Assembly (NCBI RefSeq): GCF_001011115.1
Contig: NZ_CP008874.1
Location: 496,001 to 560,000, forward strand
Origin: Halanaeroarchaeum sulfurireducens
Lineage (GTDB): Archaea; Halobacteriota; Halobacteria; Halobacteriales; Halobacteriaceae
Direction of reading: 5' to 3'
Length of the DNA stretch: 64,000 nt
Below the pieces are notes generated by a model. It ran no database searches. It saw only the letters and a program-made list of their open reading frames with translations, and was not told the origin of the DNA. This document shows positions 51,665 to 60,099 of the stretch, piece after piece. Every line of letters begins with the position of its first letter. The stretch's first letter is position 1. Both the position numbers and the translations under genes were made by a program.

Positions 51665-53524
51665 ATGACGAAGACTCAGGGCGATCTAGCGGCCCTCTCG
51701 AAATACGTCTTTCACGCGCCGAGCTGGCGGGCCACCGTTCCGTTCTCACTACTCATCGCTGCATTCGCAGGCATCGCCGCCTTCGACTCGCGGTTTCTCC
51801 TCGAGGACGTCTGGAAGGGGATCTTTTTCATCGGCGTTCCGACCCTGGTCTCGGCGGCGGCAACTACACCCATCGATCGTGTGCTCACCGGGCACCTGAC
51901 GTTCACCCGATCCTCGCTGCTCGCGACGGTCGGCGAGATCGTTATCGTCGTACTGATAAGTCTTGCGGCCATCGTGACCGTGTTCACGCCCCTGGGACAG
52001 AACTTCGTCTTCGACGTCCTTATCGTGGCGCTGGCACTCGTCTTTGCGATCCGCTTTCTCGTCATTCTGGCCGTCTCTCGAACACCGCCAGTGCTCGCGG
52101 CTATCCCGGCCAGTATTCAGACGGTGACCGCCGGTGTCGTGCTGTTCGTCTACAGCGGGACGATGAACTACTTCTCCATCGGCGGCCCCTACCTCCGCGC
52201 CGTGTTGACGCGATCCCAGGAGGCGCCCCCGATAATCCACCAGACGTTCGTGCCGGAGGACTTCGTGGTCCTGTTCGGCATGTCGGCGTTGTATGGGGCC
52301 GTCACCTACGGGTTCGTCCTCGCCGTCGATCGGCCCTGGCAGCGGAGTCTCGGGGTCAGTTCCCTCGATTTCGTCCAGGGATTTATTGGGCACATTGCCG
52401 AGGGATCGCGCGAACTCGAGGACTTCTTCGAACAGATCGGGGAACGCGCCATCGTCCCCGTTACCGTCCTCTCGTTTCGTGCCGAGGACGGAAACGAAAA
52501 GGCTCGATTCGTCCTCCCGATGATTCACCCCGGTCCGATGGGCGAGATTGGCGGGGGGAACCTCCCACAGCGGGTGGCCGAATCGACGTCCGGACTCGCG
52601 TTCCCGCCCCACGCAACTGCCGGCCACGACTTCAACCTCGTCACCGAACGCGAGGTTGGCACACTCCTCGATGCCGCCGAGTCGGCCCTCCAGCGCATCG
52701 AATACCACGCTGAAGCGACGCCCGCGACACGATCGGTCGAGGGGGATGCCACGGTGATCGGGCAGCGGTTCGGGGACGGGGGTCTGCTCGTTTCGACGTT
52801 CGCTCCGTCGTTCGCCGACGACATCGACTACTCGGTCGGACTCACGGCGATGTCCGAAGCGCGGATCGCCGGCCTGGAAGACGTATTGCTGGTCGACGCA
52901 CACAACTGCAACAACGGGTTGAACGGTGACGATCTGGGTCACGTCGTCCCCGGGAGTCAACGCTCGTTCGAATTGATGGAGGCGGCCTCGGACGCGGCGG
53001 CGGATCTCGTCGAGGCGGAGACGAAACCGATTGAACTCGGCACCGCCTGGGATCGGACACACTGGCGTGCCGAGGACGGGATCGGCCCGCTCGGCGTCCG
53101 GGTGGCCGTTCTGAAGGTGGGCGAGCAGTGGACCGGCTACGTCCTCGTGGACGGAAACAACATGGAACCCGGTCTCCGCGACCGGATCATGGATGCGGTG
53201 GACCGTCTCGACGCGATCGAGGTCATGACGACGGATACCCACGTGGTCAACACCGTCGAATCGACCAATCAGGTGGGCAGCGCCATCGACGACGACGCTC
53301 TCGTCGACCTCATCGAGGGACTCGTCGACGAGGCCATCGCGGACGTCGAACCGGTCGAGGCCGGAATGGCGACCGAGCGGGCCGAGGTAACCGTCTTCGG
53401 CAACGATCGAACGGAGACGCTCGCCAGTCAGGCGAACGCGGTCATCTCGATGGCCGGGTGGCTCGCGGCCGCCGTCACTCTCGCGGCGGGCGCCATCAGC
53501 CTCCTGGTGTTCATCGTGACCTGA
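51665..53524 (+). CDS. DUF2070 family membrane protein
   Basis: The 619-residue protein has an N-terminal membrane domain (about 20-250, about seven helices including LLIAAFAGIAAFDSRFLLED and YGAVTYGFVLAVD), then a large soluble domain (about 260-590) with FVLPMIHPGPMGEIGGGNLPQ, DVLLVDAHNCNNGLNGD and TTDTHVVNTVEST, and a last helix. HPGPMG, DAHN and DTHVVN carry conserved His/Asp residues that could bind metal, as in a hydrolase. DUF2070 proteins are archaeal and uncharacterised. The start at 51665 is one base after the guaAA stop. Confidence 0.88.
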   Translation: MTKTQGDLAALSKYVFHAPSWRATVPFSLLIAAFAGIAAFDSRFLLEDVWKGIFFIGVPTLVSAAATTPIDRVLTGHLTFTRSSLLATVGEIVIVVLISLAAIVTVFTPLGQNFVFDVLIVALALVFAIRFLVILAVSRTPPVLAAIPASIQTVTAGVVLFVYSGTMNYFSIGGPYLRAVLTRSQEAPPIIHQTFVPEDFVVLFGMSALYGAVTYGFVLAVDRPWQRSLGVSSLDFVQGFIGHIAEGSRELEDFFEQIGERAIVPVTVLSFRAEDGNEKARFVLPMIHPGPMGEIGGGNLPQRVAESTSGLAFPPHATAGHDFNLVTEREVGTLLDAAESALQRIEYHAEATPATRSVEGDATVIGQRFGDGGLLVSTFAPSFADDIDYSVGLTAMSEARIAGLEDVLLVDAHNCNNGLNGDDLGHVVPGSQRSFELMEAASDAAADLVEAETKPIELGTAWDRTHWRAEDGIGPLGVRVAVLKVGEQWTGYVLVDGNNMEPGLRDRIMDAVDRLDAIEVMTTDTHVVNTVESTNQVGSAIDDDALVDLIEGLVDEAIADVEPVEAGMATERAEVTVFGNDRTETLASQANAVISMAGWLAAAVTLAAGAISLLVFIVT

Positions 53525-53534
53525 CGGGATCGGT

Positions 53535-53771
53535 TCACTCCGAAAAGAGATCGTCGACTGCAGATTGGGCGGTCAGAGCGGCGTCGTCCGCGATCGTCTC
53601 GACGTCTTCATCGACGTCCGGGGCGAGGACGTAGACGTCGACGGTGAGGACCCCGTCTTCGAACGTCACGGTCACATCGAGGTCGTCGACGTCGGAACGG
53701 CGCAGTCTGGAAAAGACGAACTCCTGGGCCGCCTCCGCCGCCGTCTCGACGACGGTCTCGTCGGTCGGCAT
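53535..53771 (-). CDS. DUF3194 family protein
   Basis: The ATG at 53771 gives 78 residues: MPTDETVVETAAEAAQEFVF and DVDDLDVTVTFEDGVLTVDVYVLAPDVDEDVE, an alpha-beta-alpha mini-domain. Archaeal DUF3194 genes sit beside prefoldin beta, as here, on the same strand four bases after the prefoldin stop. Function unknown; a ribosome or chaperone link is suggested by that fixed neighbour. Confidence 0.8.
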   Translation of the reverse strand: MPTDETVVETAAEAAQEFVFSRLRRSDVDDLDVTVTFEDGVLTVDVYVLAPDVDEDVETIADDAALTAQSAVDDLFSE

Positions 53772-53775
53772 TCGC

Positions 53776-54180
53776 TTAATCGCCGCCGGGGCCGCCGAGG
53801 CCGCCGGGGGCGGGCGCTCCGCCGCCACCGCCACCGCCACCGCTGAGGAGTTCCTGCAGTTCCTCCTGGAGGGATTCGAACTGCTCGCGCACGCGCTCCT
53901 CTTGTTTTTCGAGGGTCTGGACGCGTACTTCGAGGCGATCGACCTTCTCCTCGAGATCCTCTTTGGCCTCGGCGTAGTCGGTATCGATCATGAGTTCGCC
54001 GACCTCGCGGTACATGGTCGTGTCCTCGTCGATGTCGTCGAGTTCGTCGAGGGCGTTCTCGGCGTCGTTGAGATCGTTGTTTGCCTGCTGTTTCTGGACG
54101 GCGACCTGCTGTGCCGTCTCCTGGAGCTCTTCGAGCTCCTCGATTTTCTCCTGGGCTTCAGGAGGCAAGTTACCCTGCAT
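53776..54180 (-). CDS. pfdB: Prefoldin beta subunit
   Basis: The ATG at 54180 gives 134 residues. A long N-terminal coiled-coil helix ([20 protein letters not shown]), a beta hairpin ([12 protein letters not shown]) and a second coiled-coil helix ([20 protein letters not shown]) follow the prefoldin beta pattern. A Gly/Pro-rich tail ([15 protein letters not shown]) ends it. With alpha subunits it forms the hexameric chaperone that feeds proteins to the thermosome. Confidence 0.93.
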   Translation of the reverse strand: MQGNLPPEAQEKIEELEELQETAQQVAVQKQQANNDLNDAENALDELDDIDEDTTMYREVGELMIDTDYAEAKEDLEEKVDRLEVRVQTLEKQEERVREQFESLQEELQELLSGGGGGGGGAPAPGGLGGPGGD

Positions 54181-54272
54181 ACCTGCCACGAAGCGGTCCC
54201 CGCAGAAAAACCCCCGGTCTCGCGCTCTGGCTCGACGGTAGCACTTTGACGGTGGCCGTCGAACGTCCACGT

Positions 54273-54707
54273 ATGTACGATACGATCCTGGTCCCGACCG
54301 ACGGAAGCCCGGAAAGTCTGACAGCCGTCGACGAGGCGGCCGACCTCGCTTCAGCCCTGGACGCCGATCTCGTTGCGCTGTACGTCGTGGACACGCGGGA
54401 CTACGCCACGCTGCCCGAGACGAAGTGGGTGACGCTGGCGGAGGAACTCGAGCAGGCGGGCGAACGCGCACTCGCGAAGGTCGAGAAACGGGCGGACGAA
54501 CACGACGTTCCCGTGTCTACCACGGTCGTCCGCGGCGTTCCCCACGAGTCCATCCTCGAGTACGCCGACGAAGCGGGCGCTGATGCCATCGTCATGTCGA
54601 CACATGGCCGCACGGGCATCGATCGATTCCTGCTCGGGAGCGTCACGGAGCGGGTGATCCGGAGCGCGGACCTCCCGATTGTCGTCGTTGGAGCGGGCGA
54701 GGACTAG
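54273..54707 (+). CDS. Universal stress protein (UspA family)
   Basis: A 144-residue protein with [22 protein letters not shown] at the start and the ATP-binding GxxGxxxxGS(V/T) motif [29 protein letters not shown] at the end. This is an ATP-binding-type Usp, probably a dimer. Haloarchaea carry dozens of these and individual roles are unknown. It converges with the crcB gene, whose stop overlaps its stop by four bases. Confidence 0.92.
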   Translation: MYDTILVPTDGSPESLTAVDEAADLASALDADLVALYVVDTRDYATLPETKWVTLAEELEQAGERALAKVEKRADEHDVPVSTTVVRGVPHESILEYADEAGADAIVMSTHGRTGIDRFLLGSVTERVIRSADLPIVVVGAGED

Positions 54708-55075
54708 CCGAGTCCGGCGAGTAGCCAGCGGGCGAGGCCGATCGTGAGAACGGCCCCCACGATGGAACTCACCGCGTTGACGGTCGCTCGCAGCCGTTCG
54801 CCGGTTTCCCACAGCCGGACGGTTTCGTAGGAAAACGTCGAAAAGGTCGTGAACGACCCCGCCAGTCCCGTCCCCAGCAGGAGGCCGAGTTGCCCGCCGA
54901 CGCCGCCGAAGGCGACCAGCGCGAGCACGAACGAGCCGAGGACGTTGACGGCGAACGTCCCGAGCGGGTATTCCTCGACGGCGACGGCCTGGCTGACGTA
55001 TTGCCGGAGCAGTGCGCCGATCGCTCCGCCGGTGCCGACGACGTGGGCTGGGTCGATGGCCGTCAGCGCGACCAC
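54704..55075 (-). CDS. crcB: Fluoride channel CrcB/Fluc, subunit 1
   Basis: A 123-residue protein with four hydrophobic helices: GTGGAIGALLRQYVS (first helix with the Arg), FAVNVLGSFVLALVAFGG (conserved Asn), GTGLAGSFTTFSTFSYETVRL (the Phe/Thr-rich break that lines the pore) and a last helix. It exports F- as an antiparallel dimer. A second crcB overlaps its start, so a heterodimer of two subunits is likely. Confidence 0.9.
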   Translation of the reverse strand: MVALTAIDPAHVVGTGGAIGALLRQYVSQAVAVEEYPLGTFAVNVLGSFVLALVAFGGVGGQLGLLLGTGLAGSFTTFSTFSYETVRLWETGERLRATVNAVSSIVGAVLTIGLARWLLAGLG

Positions 55076-55506
55076 CCCCGATCAACCAGCAGGGCGAGCC
55101 GTCGCCCGACCAACACCGCCGCAAACCCGAGGGCGTAACTGGCACCGACGTAGGCACCGCCGGTGACCCCCAGTTCGATCGCCTCCAGCGCGAACGTGCT
55201 GTACGTGGTGAACGATGAGAGAAAGCCGGTGGCCACGACGACGTGGGTTCGCTGGGAGACGACCGCGGAGTACCGCGCCTCGTAGAGCAGGAATCCGAGC
55301 GCGAAGCTCCCCACCACATTGACCAACAGGGTGCCCGCTGGACCGGCGACGACGTTCCCCGCGGCAAATCTGAGATTGGCCCCGGCGAAGCCACCGATAG
55401 CCACGAGGACGAGCGATTCGATGGTCCGGACCGCTTGGGAGGCTCCTTCTGGCATGGCGTTTTCGACGTCAGCCGACGGGTCAGCGATCGCAGCAGGTGA
55501 TCGCAT
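55063..55506 (-). CDS. crcB: Fluoride channel CrcB/Fluc, subunit 2
   Basis: The ATG at 55506 gives 147 residues (55455 would give 130). An acidic N-terminus precedes the four helices: GGFAGANLRFAAGN, TLLVNVVGSFALGFLLYEAR, VVATGFLSSFTTYSTFALEAIEL and the last helix. The end overlaps the start of subunit 1 by 13 bases. The paired genes fit the dual-topology origin of Fluc, where two copies may each be fixed in opposite orientation. Confidence 0.88.
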   Translation of the reverse strand: MRSPAAIADPSADVENAMPEGASQAVRTIESLVLVAIGGFAGANLRFAAGNVVAGPAGTLLVNVVGSFALGFLLYEARYSAVVSQRTHVVVATGFLSSFTTYSTFALEAIELGVTGGAYVGASYALGFAAVLVGRRLALLVDRGWSR

Positions 55507-55612
55507 CGCCCGGACGTTCCGATTACGGGGTGTGCGTGAATCGAACAAAAGCGCTGTGATTGTGCCCACCACGACGAACAGATTTGTAACGCTGCCCCGG
55601 GTAGGGTCGATC

Positions 55613-56710
55613 ATGACACGTCAGGCCGTTCGCGTGGGCCTCGTCGTACTGGTCGTGGGGCTCGTGGTGGGTGGATCCGTCGGTGCGGTGATCGGTGCCT
55701 CGATGGTGATCCCGGGACCGGCGCTCCAGGCGCCGGGCGGGGACGACCCCGGGTCGGTGGCCGAGGACCGAGGCAACGCGACGAGGTACGAACGGCTCTA
55801 CGAGCGGACCATCGACTCGGTCGTGATGATAACCGTGGGCAACGCGATGGGTGGGGCCCAGGGCTCGGGATTCGTCTACGACAGGAACCACGTGGTAACC
55901 AACCAGCACGTGGTCGAGGACGCCGATGAGGTCGGCGTCCAGTTCGCCGACGGAAGTCACCGGACGGCGACCGTCGTGGGCGTCGATGCGTATACCGACC
56001 TGGCCGTCGTCCGGGTGCCGAACATGCCGCCGGCCGCGACCCCGCTTCCCGTCGATACGGTCCCGCCTCAACCTGGAGAACCTGTCGTCGCGCTCGGCTC
56101 ACCCTTCGGCCTCGACGGGACGATCACCCACGGGATCGTCTCGGGTGTCAACCGATCGATGACCGTCGAGGGCGGATTTACGATCCCGGATACGGTCCAG
56201 ACGGACGCGCCGATCAATCCCGGCAACAGCGGTGGGCCGCTCGTTTCGACGGACGGGACGGTGGTGGGTGTCAACCGTGCCAAGGGGGGTGACAACGTGG
56301 GCTTCGCCATCTCCGCGGCCGTCGTCGAAAGCGTCGTCCCGGCGCTCATCGAGGACGGGGAGTACGAACACGCGTACCTGGGGATCAGGAGCCTGCCCGT
56401 CACCCCGCAGATCGCGTCGGTGAACGACCTGGAGCACGCCTACGGCGTGATGGTTGTGGAAACCGATTCGTCCGGCCCCTCCGAGTCGGTGTTCCAGGTG
56501 GCCGAGACCACGACCGTCGACGGCGTCTCCTACCCGACCGGCGGTGACGTCATCGTGGAGGTGGAGGACCGTGAGATCCGCACTTCACAGCAGCTCTCCA
56601 GATACCTCCTGTTACACACCCATCCCGGCCAGACCGTCTCCGTCACCGTGATCCGCGACGGCGAGCGAACGACGGTCGAGGTGACGCTGGATCGTCGGCC
56701 CCCGGTCTGA
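55613..56710 (+). CDS. HtrA/DegP-like serine protease with PDZ domain
   Basis: A 365-residue protein with an N-terminal signal anchor (about 8-30, VGLVVLVVGLVVGGSVGAVIG), a trypsin-like domain with triad residues in VVTNQHVVED (His), DAYTDLAVVRV (Asp) and NPGNSGGPLVS (Ser), and a C-terminal PDZ domain (about 265-360; AYLGIRSLP, GDVIVEVEDREIRTSQQL). It probably degrades or refolds damaged exported proteins at the membrane. It is divergent from the crcB pair. The frame is open further upstream, but the signal anchor fixes the ATG at 55613. Confidence 0.92.
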   Translation: MTRQAVRVGLVVLVVGLVVGGSVGAVIGASMVIPGPALQAPGGDDPGSVAEDRGNATRYERLYERTIDSVVMITVGNAMGGAQGSGFVYDRNHVVTNQHVVEDADEVGVQFADGSHRTATVVGVDAYTDLAVVRVPNMPPAATPLPVDTVPPQPGEPVVALGSPFGLDGTITHGIVSGVNRSMTVEGGFTIPDTVQTDAPINPGNSGGPLVSTDGTVVGVNRAKGGDNVGFAISAAVVESVVPALIEDGEYEHAYLGIRSLPVTPQIASVNDLEHAYGVMVVETDSSGPSESVFQVAETTTVDGVSYPTGGDVIVEVEDREIRTSQQLSRYLLLHTHPGQTVSVTVIRDGERTTVEVTLDRRPPV

Positions 56711-56711
56711 A

Positions 56712-56957
56712 TCACCGGTTCGCCGCGTCGACCACGCCTTCGGCAACCTCGACGAGCGAGAGCCAGGTGTTCTGGCCGGCACGCAACCCCACCAGATCGC
56801 TCGCCTCGACGTCGACGGTAACGGTCGAACCGTCCCGGTCGATGCTGGCCGCCGTTCGGTCGCTGGCGATGTCCCCGATCTCGACTGAGACGCTTCGCTC
56901 GACGATGGCGGCCCGCCGAACGGAATCGTAGGAGAACGTGAGCGTCGTTCGATGCAC
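56712..56957 (-). CDS. pcc1: KEOPS complex subunit Pcc1
   Basis: A GTG at 56957 overlaps the stop of rpoP (TAGTG) and gives 81 residues: HRTTLTFSYDSVRRAAIVERS, DRDGSTVTVDVEASDLVGLRAGQNTWLSLVEVAEGV. This is the small alpha/beta KH-like fold of Pcc1 proteins with the LRAGQNTWLSL dimer segment. KEOPS adds threonylcarbamoyl to A37 of tRNAs; Pcc1 is its dimerising subunit. The rpoP-pcc1 pairing is usual in archaea and supports the GTG start. Confidence 0.82.
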   Translation of the reverse strand: MHRTTLTFSYDSVRRAAIVERSVSVEIGDIASDRTAASIDRDGSTVTVDVEASDLVGLRAGQNTWLSLVEVAEGVVDAANR

Positions 56958-57091
56958 TACTGCACGGAGACTTCCTTGACGTCGCGGCTCCGCTCTTTCA
57001 GAAGGACGCGATGACCACAGTACGGACACCGCACGCCGCCGTACTCGTCGAGTTCGACGTCGCGTTTACAGCGCGAGCACTTGTACGCCAT
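56957..57091 (-). CDS. rpoP: RNA polymerase subunit P (Rpo12)
   Basis: A 44-residue protein: [39 protein letters not shown] and a short tail. The CxxC ... CxxC zinc ribbon with YKCSRC and [10 protein letters not shown] is the Rpo12/RPB12 signature. It is a core structural subunit of archaeal RNA polymerase. It lies two bases after the eL43 stop and overlaps pcc1. Confidence 0.93.
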   Translation of the reverse strand: MAYKCSRCKRDVELDEYGGVRCPYCGHRVLLKERSRDVKEVSVQ

Positions 57092-57093
57092 CG

Positions 57094-57402
57094 TCAGTTC
57101 TCCGATTCCTCCGATTCCTCGGACTCTTCGGCGGAGAGCGCCGTCCTGATGGACCGGCGCACCGCCCGTCCTCCGGGGGTCTCGGGGCGGTAGGCGCCCC
57201 CGGTGTACTTGTGACCGCACCGTCCACACTCCCAGATGCCGGTCCCGTTCCGGGACACGGCGGCCGACCCGCAACTGGGACAGACGTGGTCCTCGTGCAT
57301 GTCGGATTCGATCTCCGAGACGCGACGGCGGGCGACCCGACCGTATCGGGCACCGAATCGACCGGCGCTCCCGGTATCTCCAGCACGCTGGCTTGCACCC
57401 AT
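57094..57402 (-). CDS. rpl37ae: Large ribosomal subunit protein eL43 (L37Ae)
   Basis: A 102-residue zinc-ribbon protein: [19 protein letters not shown], then [35 protein letters not shown] (C-x2-C ... C-x2-C). The acidic C-terminal tail ([13 protein letters not shown]) is haloarchaeal. It starts an operon with rpoP and pcc1. A longer frame to 57533 overlaps other sequence and is not used. Confidence 0.95.
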   Translation of the reverse strand: MGASQRAGDTGSAGRFGARYGRVARRRVSEIESDMHEDHVCPSCGSAAVSRNGTGIWECGRCGHKYTGGAYRPETPGGRAVRRSIRTALSAEESEESEESEN

Positions 57403-57533
57403 GATACCCGTTCGTACCGCCGGTGCGCATAAAAACGTGTTGAGTCGCCATTCATGCGTCCGTGTCGAGTCGCCATACGCGTGCCCGATTTTTCCTCACG
57501 TGATTGATCTCCACTCACGTGTCGCGTCTCCAC

Positions 57534-58262
57534 TCACGCCGATTCCCGCAGTTCGGTCTCCGCGAGTGCCCGGTTGAGGTCCTCCCGGACCCGCTCGCCG
57601 GTCTCCCGGTCCATCGCGGTCGTGACGATCCGGTTTTCCTGGACGGAGGAGCCGTCCCGGATGAGCAACCGGACGTTCCCGTTGTCGTCCGCTCGGGTGG
57701 CTTTCGCGCGGACCCCCGTGCGCGATCCCGAGCCCCCGGCCTCGATCGGTCCGGGGACGATCTTCTTCACGTGGGGGTGATCGGCGACAGTGGTGATGGC
57801 CCGCTCGCCGTCGCGGTCCCCGATGACCGTCGAGTGCGAGCCGCCGATCTTCGCGGCCGCGGGTTTCTCGACGACCGCCAGATCACGGTCGCCGCGCCGT
57901 TCGAGCACGGCCCCGACCGGATCGGACTCGGGCACCCGATAGACCGGGTAACGGAGGTCCCCGCGCACGTCGGTAATCACGTCGAGATCGCCGGCGGCAT
58001 AGACGGCCTCCGGCCGTTTCCGCCTGATCTCGTCGGCGATCCGCCCGGCGAAGTTCCGCTGCTGGACCGTCGACAGTTCGTCGTCCGGTTCGGGGACGGT
58101 CGTGACGTGTGTCTCGCCCAGGACCGTTTCCCCCTCGAGTATCGTTAGCGTCGCTCGAGTCTCGGCCACCGCGACGACGACCCCGTCCGCGTTCTGTCCG
58201 TTACAGACCAGGCAGTAATCGCCAGGTCTGTCGAGGGGTCGGCCGCAGTGGCTACACTGCAT
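57534..58262 (-). CDS. DUF2103 family protein with N-terminal zinc ribbon
   Basis: The 242-residue protein begins with CSHCGRPLDRPGDYCLVCNG, a zinc ribbon. A larger alpha/beta domain follows with AKIGGSHSTVIGDRDGERAITTVADHPHVKKIVPGPIEAGGSGS, the conserved block of DUF2103. The His and Gly residues there look like a nucleotide- or metal-binding site. Function is unknown. It lies between eL43 and truD on the same strand. Confidence 0.8.
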   Translation of the reverse strand: MQCSHCGRPLDRPGDYCLVCNGQNADGVVVAVAETRATLTILEGETVLGETHVTTVPEPDDELSTVQQRNFAGRIADEIRRKRPEAVYAAGDLDVITDVRGDLRYPVYRVPESDPVGAVLERRGDRDLAVVEKPAAAKIGGSHSTVIGDRDGERAITTVADHPHVKKIVPGPIEAGGSGSRTGVRAKATRADDNGNVRLLIRDGSSVQENRIVTTAMDRETGERVREDLNRALAETELRESA

Positions 58263-58306
58263 GTCCGATGGGTGGTGCTCGGCGCGTTTATCGTCGGCGG
58301 TTACGC

Positions 58307-59626
58307 TCAGAGGTCGAGGGGCCCGGTCTTGAGGAACTCTCGGAGGACGACGGTCGCGTAGGAGCCTTTGGGCAGCGTAAACGAGAGCGTCAACGGTTCG
58401 TGCTCGATCGTCGGGTCGAACGGCAGGAGAATGGCCCGTCGGGTCCCCCGCGAACCGAACGCGCCGGGCAGATCGAAATCCTCGGGAACGAGGTCCAGTT
58501 CCGCGAGAACCTCGCGTTCGATCTCGCCCTGCTCGCCGTCGGCGAGTTCGGTCTCGGTTCCGACGAGTGGGGCCGTCACGAACGCCCGGTTGCGCCGACA
58601 GTGTCGGCCAACGACGTCCACGCGGTCCGCGCTGACGCGCTGTTCGCGATCGACGTCGGGGAGCACAAACGCGTCGGGGGCGTCGGTGTCGGCGAAACAG
58701 GCCACGTCCCCGGCGACGGGTTCGTGAAACGGGAGTCCCCGCTCGAGCCGCTCGCTCAGCATCCGGTTGAAGGCGTACGACTGAGCCGCGTTGACGAAGA
58801 GGCGCTGGACGTTCTCGGGGAACGTCTCGAGTGCCGTCCGGAAGTCCTCGGGCGCCCTTCCGCCGGTCTCGACCAGGCTGTGCAACATCGTCCGCTCGTA
58901 GCGAAGCCGCCTGGGGAACCGATCGAGGGCTGCCTCCCAGTCGCGGGTCTCCTCGACGAACCGGCGCGCTTCCTGTGATCCCTCGGGTTCGTACTCACTG
59001 GGATTGCCGAGGTACGCCATGACGGCCCCCTCCCAGTCCCCGCGAACGACGGCCAGACCGACCTCGTGGGTGACGGGGCGGTAGCTGCCGAATCGCTGCT
59101 GTCCGAAGTAATTCGGCACGGCCGGTGTGCCCCCGCCGAATTCCTCGAGTTCGGTCGTGACGGCGCCCGCCCCATCCGGGCGCGACGCGTCGCGCACCAC
59201 GATCTCGAACTCGTTGCCGAGCAGGTCGCCGAACTGGAGCCCGCGCCCGGACCGGCCGACCACCTCGATCTCCGCCTTCGAGAGGGTCGGCACCTCGTCC
59301 GGGTCGAGGTCCCGGACGCTGAACAGCTGGGTGGTGACCGCGTCCTTGTCCTTGGTCCCCGCCCAGGTGACGCGCTCGCGGCTGATCCCGACGCGGTTGG
59401 CGAACTCGCGGGCGAAGTCGTTCGTGTCCATCCCACGGAGTGTCGCCCGCACGACGAGCCAGGGGTAATCGCCGGGATCGGCGTCGGACGCCTCGGTGGC
59501 GAACCGCTCGCGCTCTTTGACCCGGAAGTCGGCCGGCCGGTCACGGAGTCGCCCGCCGGTCCCGTCCGTCTCGGAGACGTAATACTCGATACCGACGGAT
59601 CGCTCCAGGTCGTGTGCGCGCCGCAT
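58307..59626 (-). CDS. truD: tRNA pseudouridine(13) synthase TruD
   Basis: The 439-residue enzyme starts [20 protein letters not shown], and the catalytic Asp is in [19 protein letters not shown]. The middle has [20 protein letters not shown], and the C-terminal TRUD domain ends [13 protein letters not shown]. It makes pseudouridine at tRNA position 13. Length fits the archaeal family. Its start is divergent from no nearby gene; pth2 lies upstream on the same strand. Confidence 0.94.
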   Translation of the reverse strand: MRRAHDLERSVGIEYYVSETDGTGGRLRDRPADFRVKERERFATEASDADPGDYPWLVVRATLRGMDTNDFAREFANRVGISRERVTWAGTKDKDAVTTQLFSVRDLDPDEVPTLSKAEIEVVGRSGRGLQFGDLLGNEFEIVVRDASRPDGAGAVTTELEEFGGGTPAVPNYFGQQRFGSYRPVTHEVGLAVVRGDWEGAVMAYLGNPSEYEPEGSQEARRFVEETRDWEAALDRFPRRLRYERTMLHSLVETGGRAPEDFRTALETFPENVQRLFVNAAQSYAFNRMLSERLERGLPFHEPVAGDVACFADTDAPDAFVLPDVDREQRVSADRVDVVGRHCRRNRAFVTAPLVGTETELADGEQGEIEREVLAELDLVPEDFDLPGAFGSRGTRRAILLPFDPTIEHEPLTLSFTLPKGSYATVVLREFLKTGPLDL

Positions 59627-59677
59627 CTGCGGAGTGTTCGGGCCCGCCGGGAAAAACGCCCCCGGTTCGCGGTGGGC

Positions 59678-60016
59678 TCAGTACAGCGAGAGATCGCCGG
59701 TGATGCGGTCCACTGCCGCCTCGTCCGCCGGGCCGATGGCCACTGCGGTCGGCGTGTCCGGGTCGAGTTGCGTGTGGCCCGCGTCGCGGATCAGGCCGGT
59801 CGGGAGCCCGGCCGCCTTCGCTTTCTCCTGGAGTTCGTAGAGTCCCCGCTCGCCGTCGACTCGGAGAACGATCTTCTTCTGTCCACCCTGCTTCCACGCC
59901 CGGCGGTCGGCGTCGCTTGCGTGCTCGTAGGCTTTGAGGGAGGCGTGTGCCACCTGTGCGGCCAGCTTTCCCTCGCCCATCCCGAGGTCCGACCGGGCGA
60001 CGATGGCCTGTTTCAT
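59678..60016 (-). CDS. pth2: Peptidyl-tRNA hydrolase 2
   Basis: The ATG at 60016 gives 112 residues: [27 protein letters not shown] (active-site loop), [42 protein letters not shown] and [20 protein letters not shown]. It releases peptides from peptidyl-tRNA. An earlier ATG at 60055 adds 13 residues not found in the family. The gene is divergent from dcd, whose start is 83 bases away. Confidence 0.94.
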   Translation of the reverse strand: MKQAIVARSDLGMGEGKLAAQVAHASLKAYEHASDADRRAWKQGGQKKIVLRVDGERGLYELQEKAKAAGLPTGLIRDAGHTQLDPDTPTAVAIGPADEAAVDRITGDLSLY

Positions 60017-60099
60017 GGGTGGATGTGGTCGCCCGGACCCTTTATCGGTGTGCATCCGGGTGCGAGGATTTTATGACACGTGCCCCGCGTTCTCTGTGT

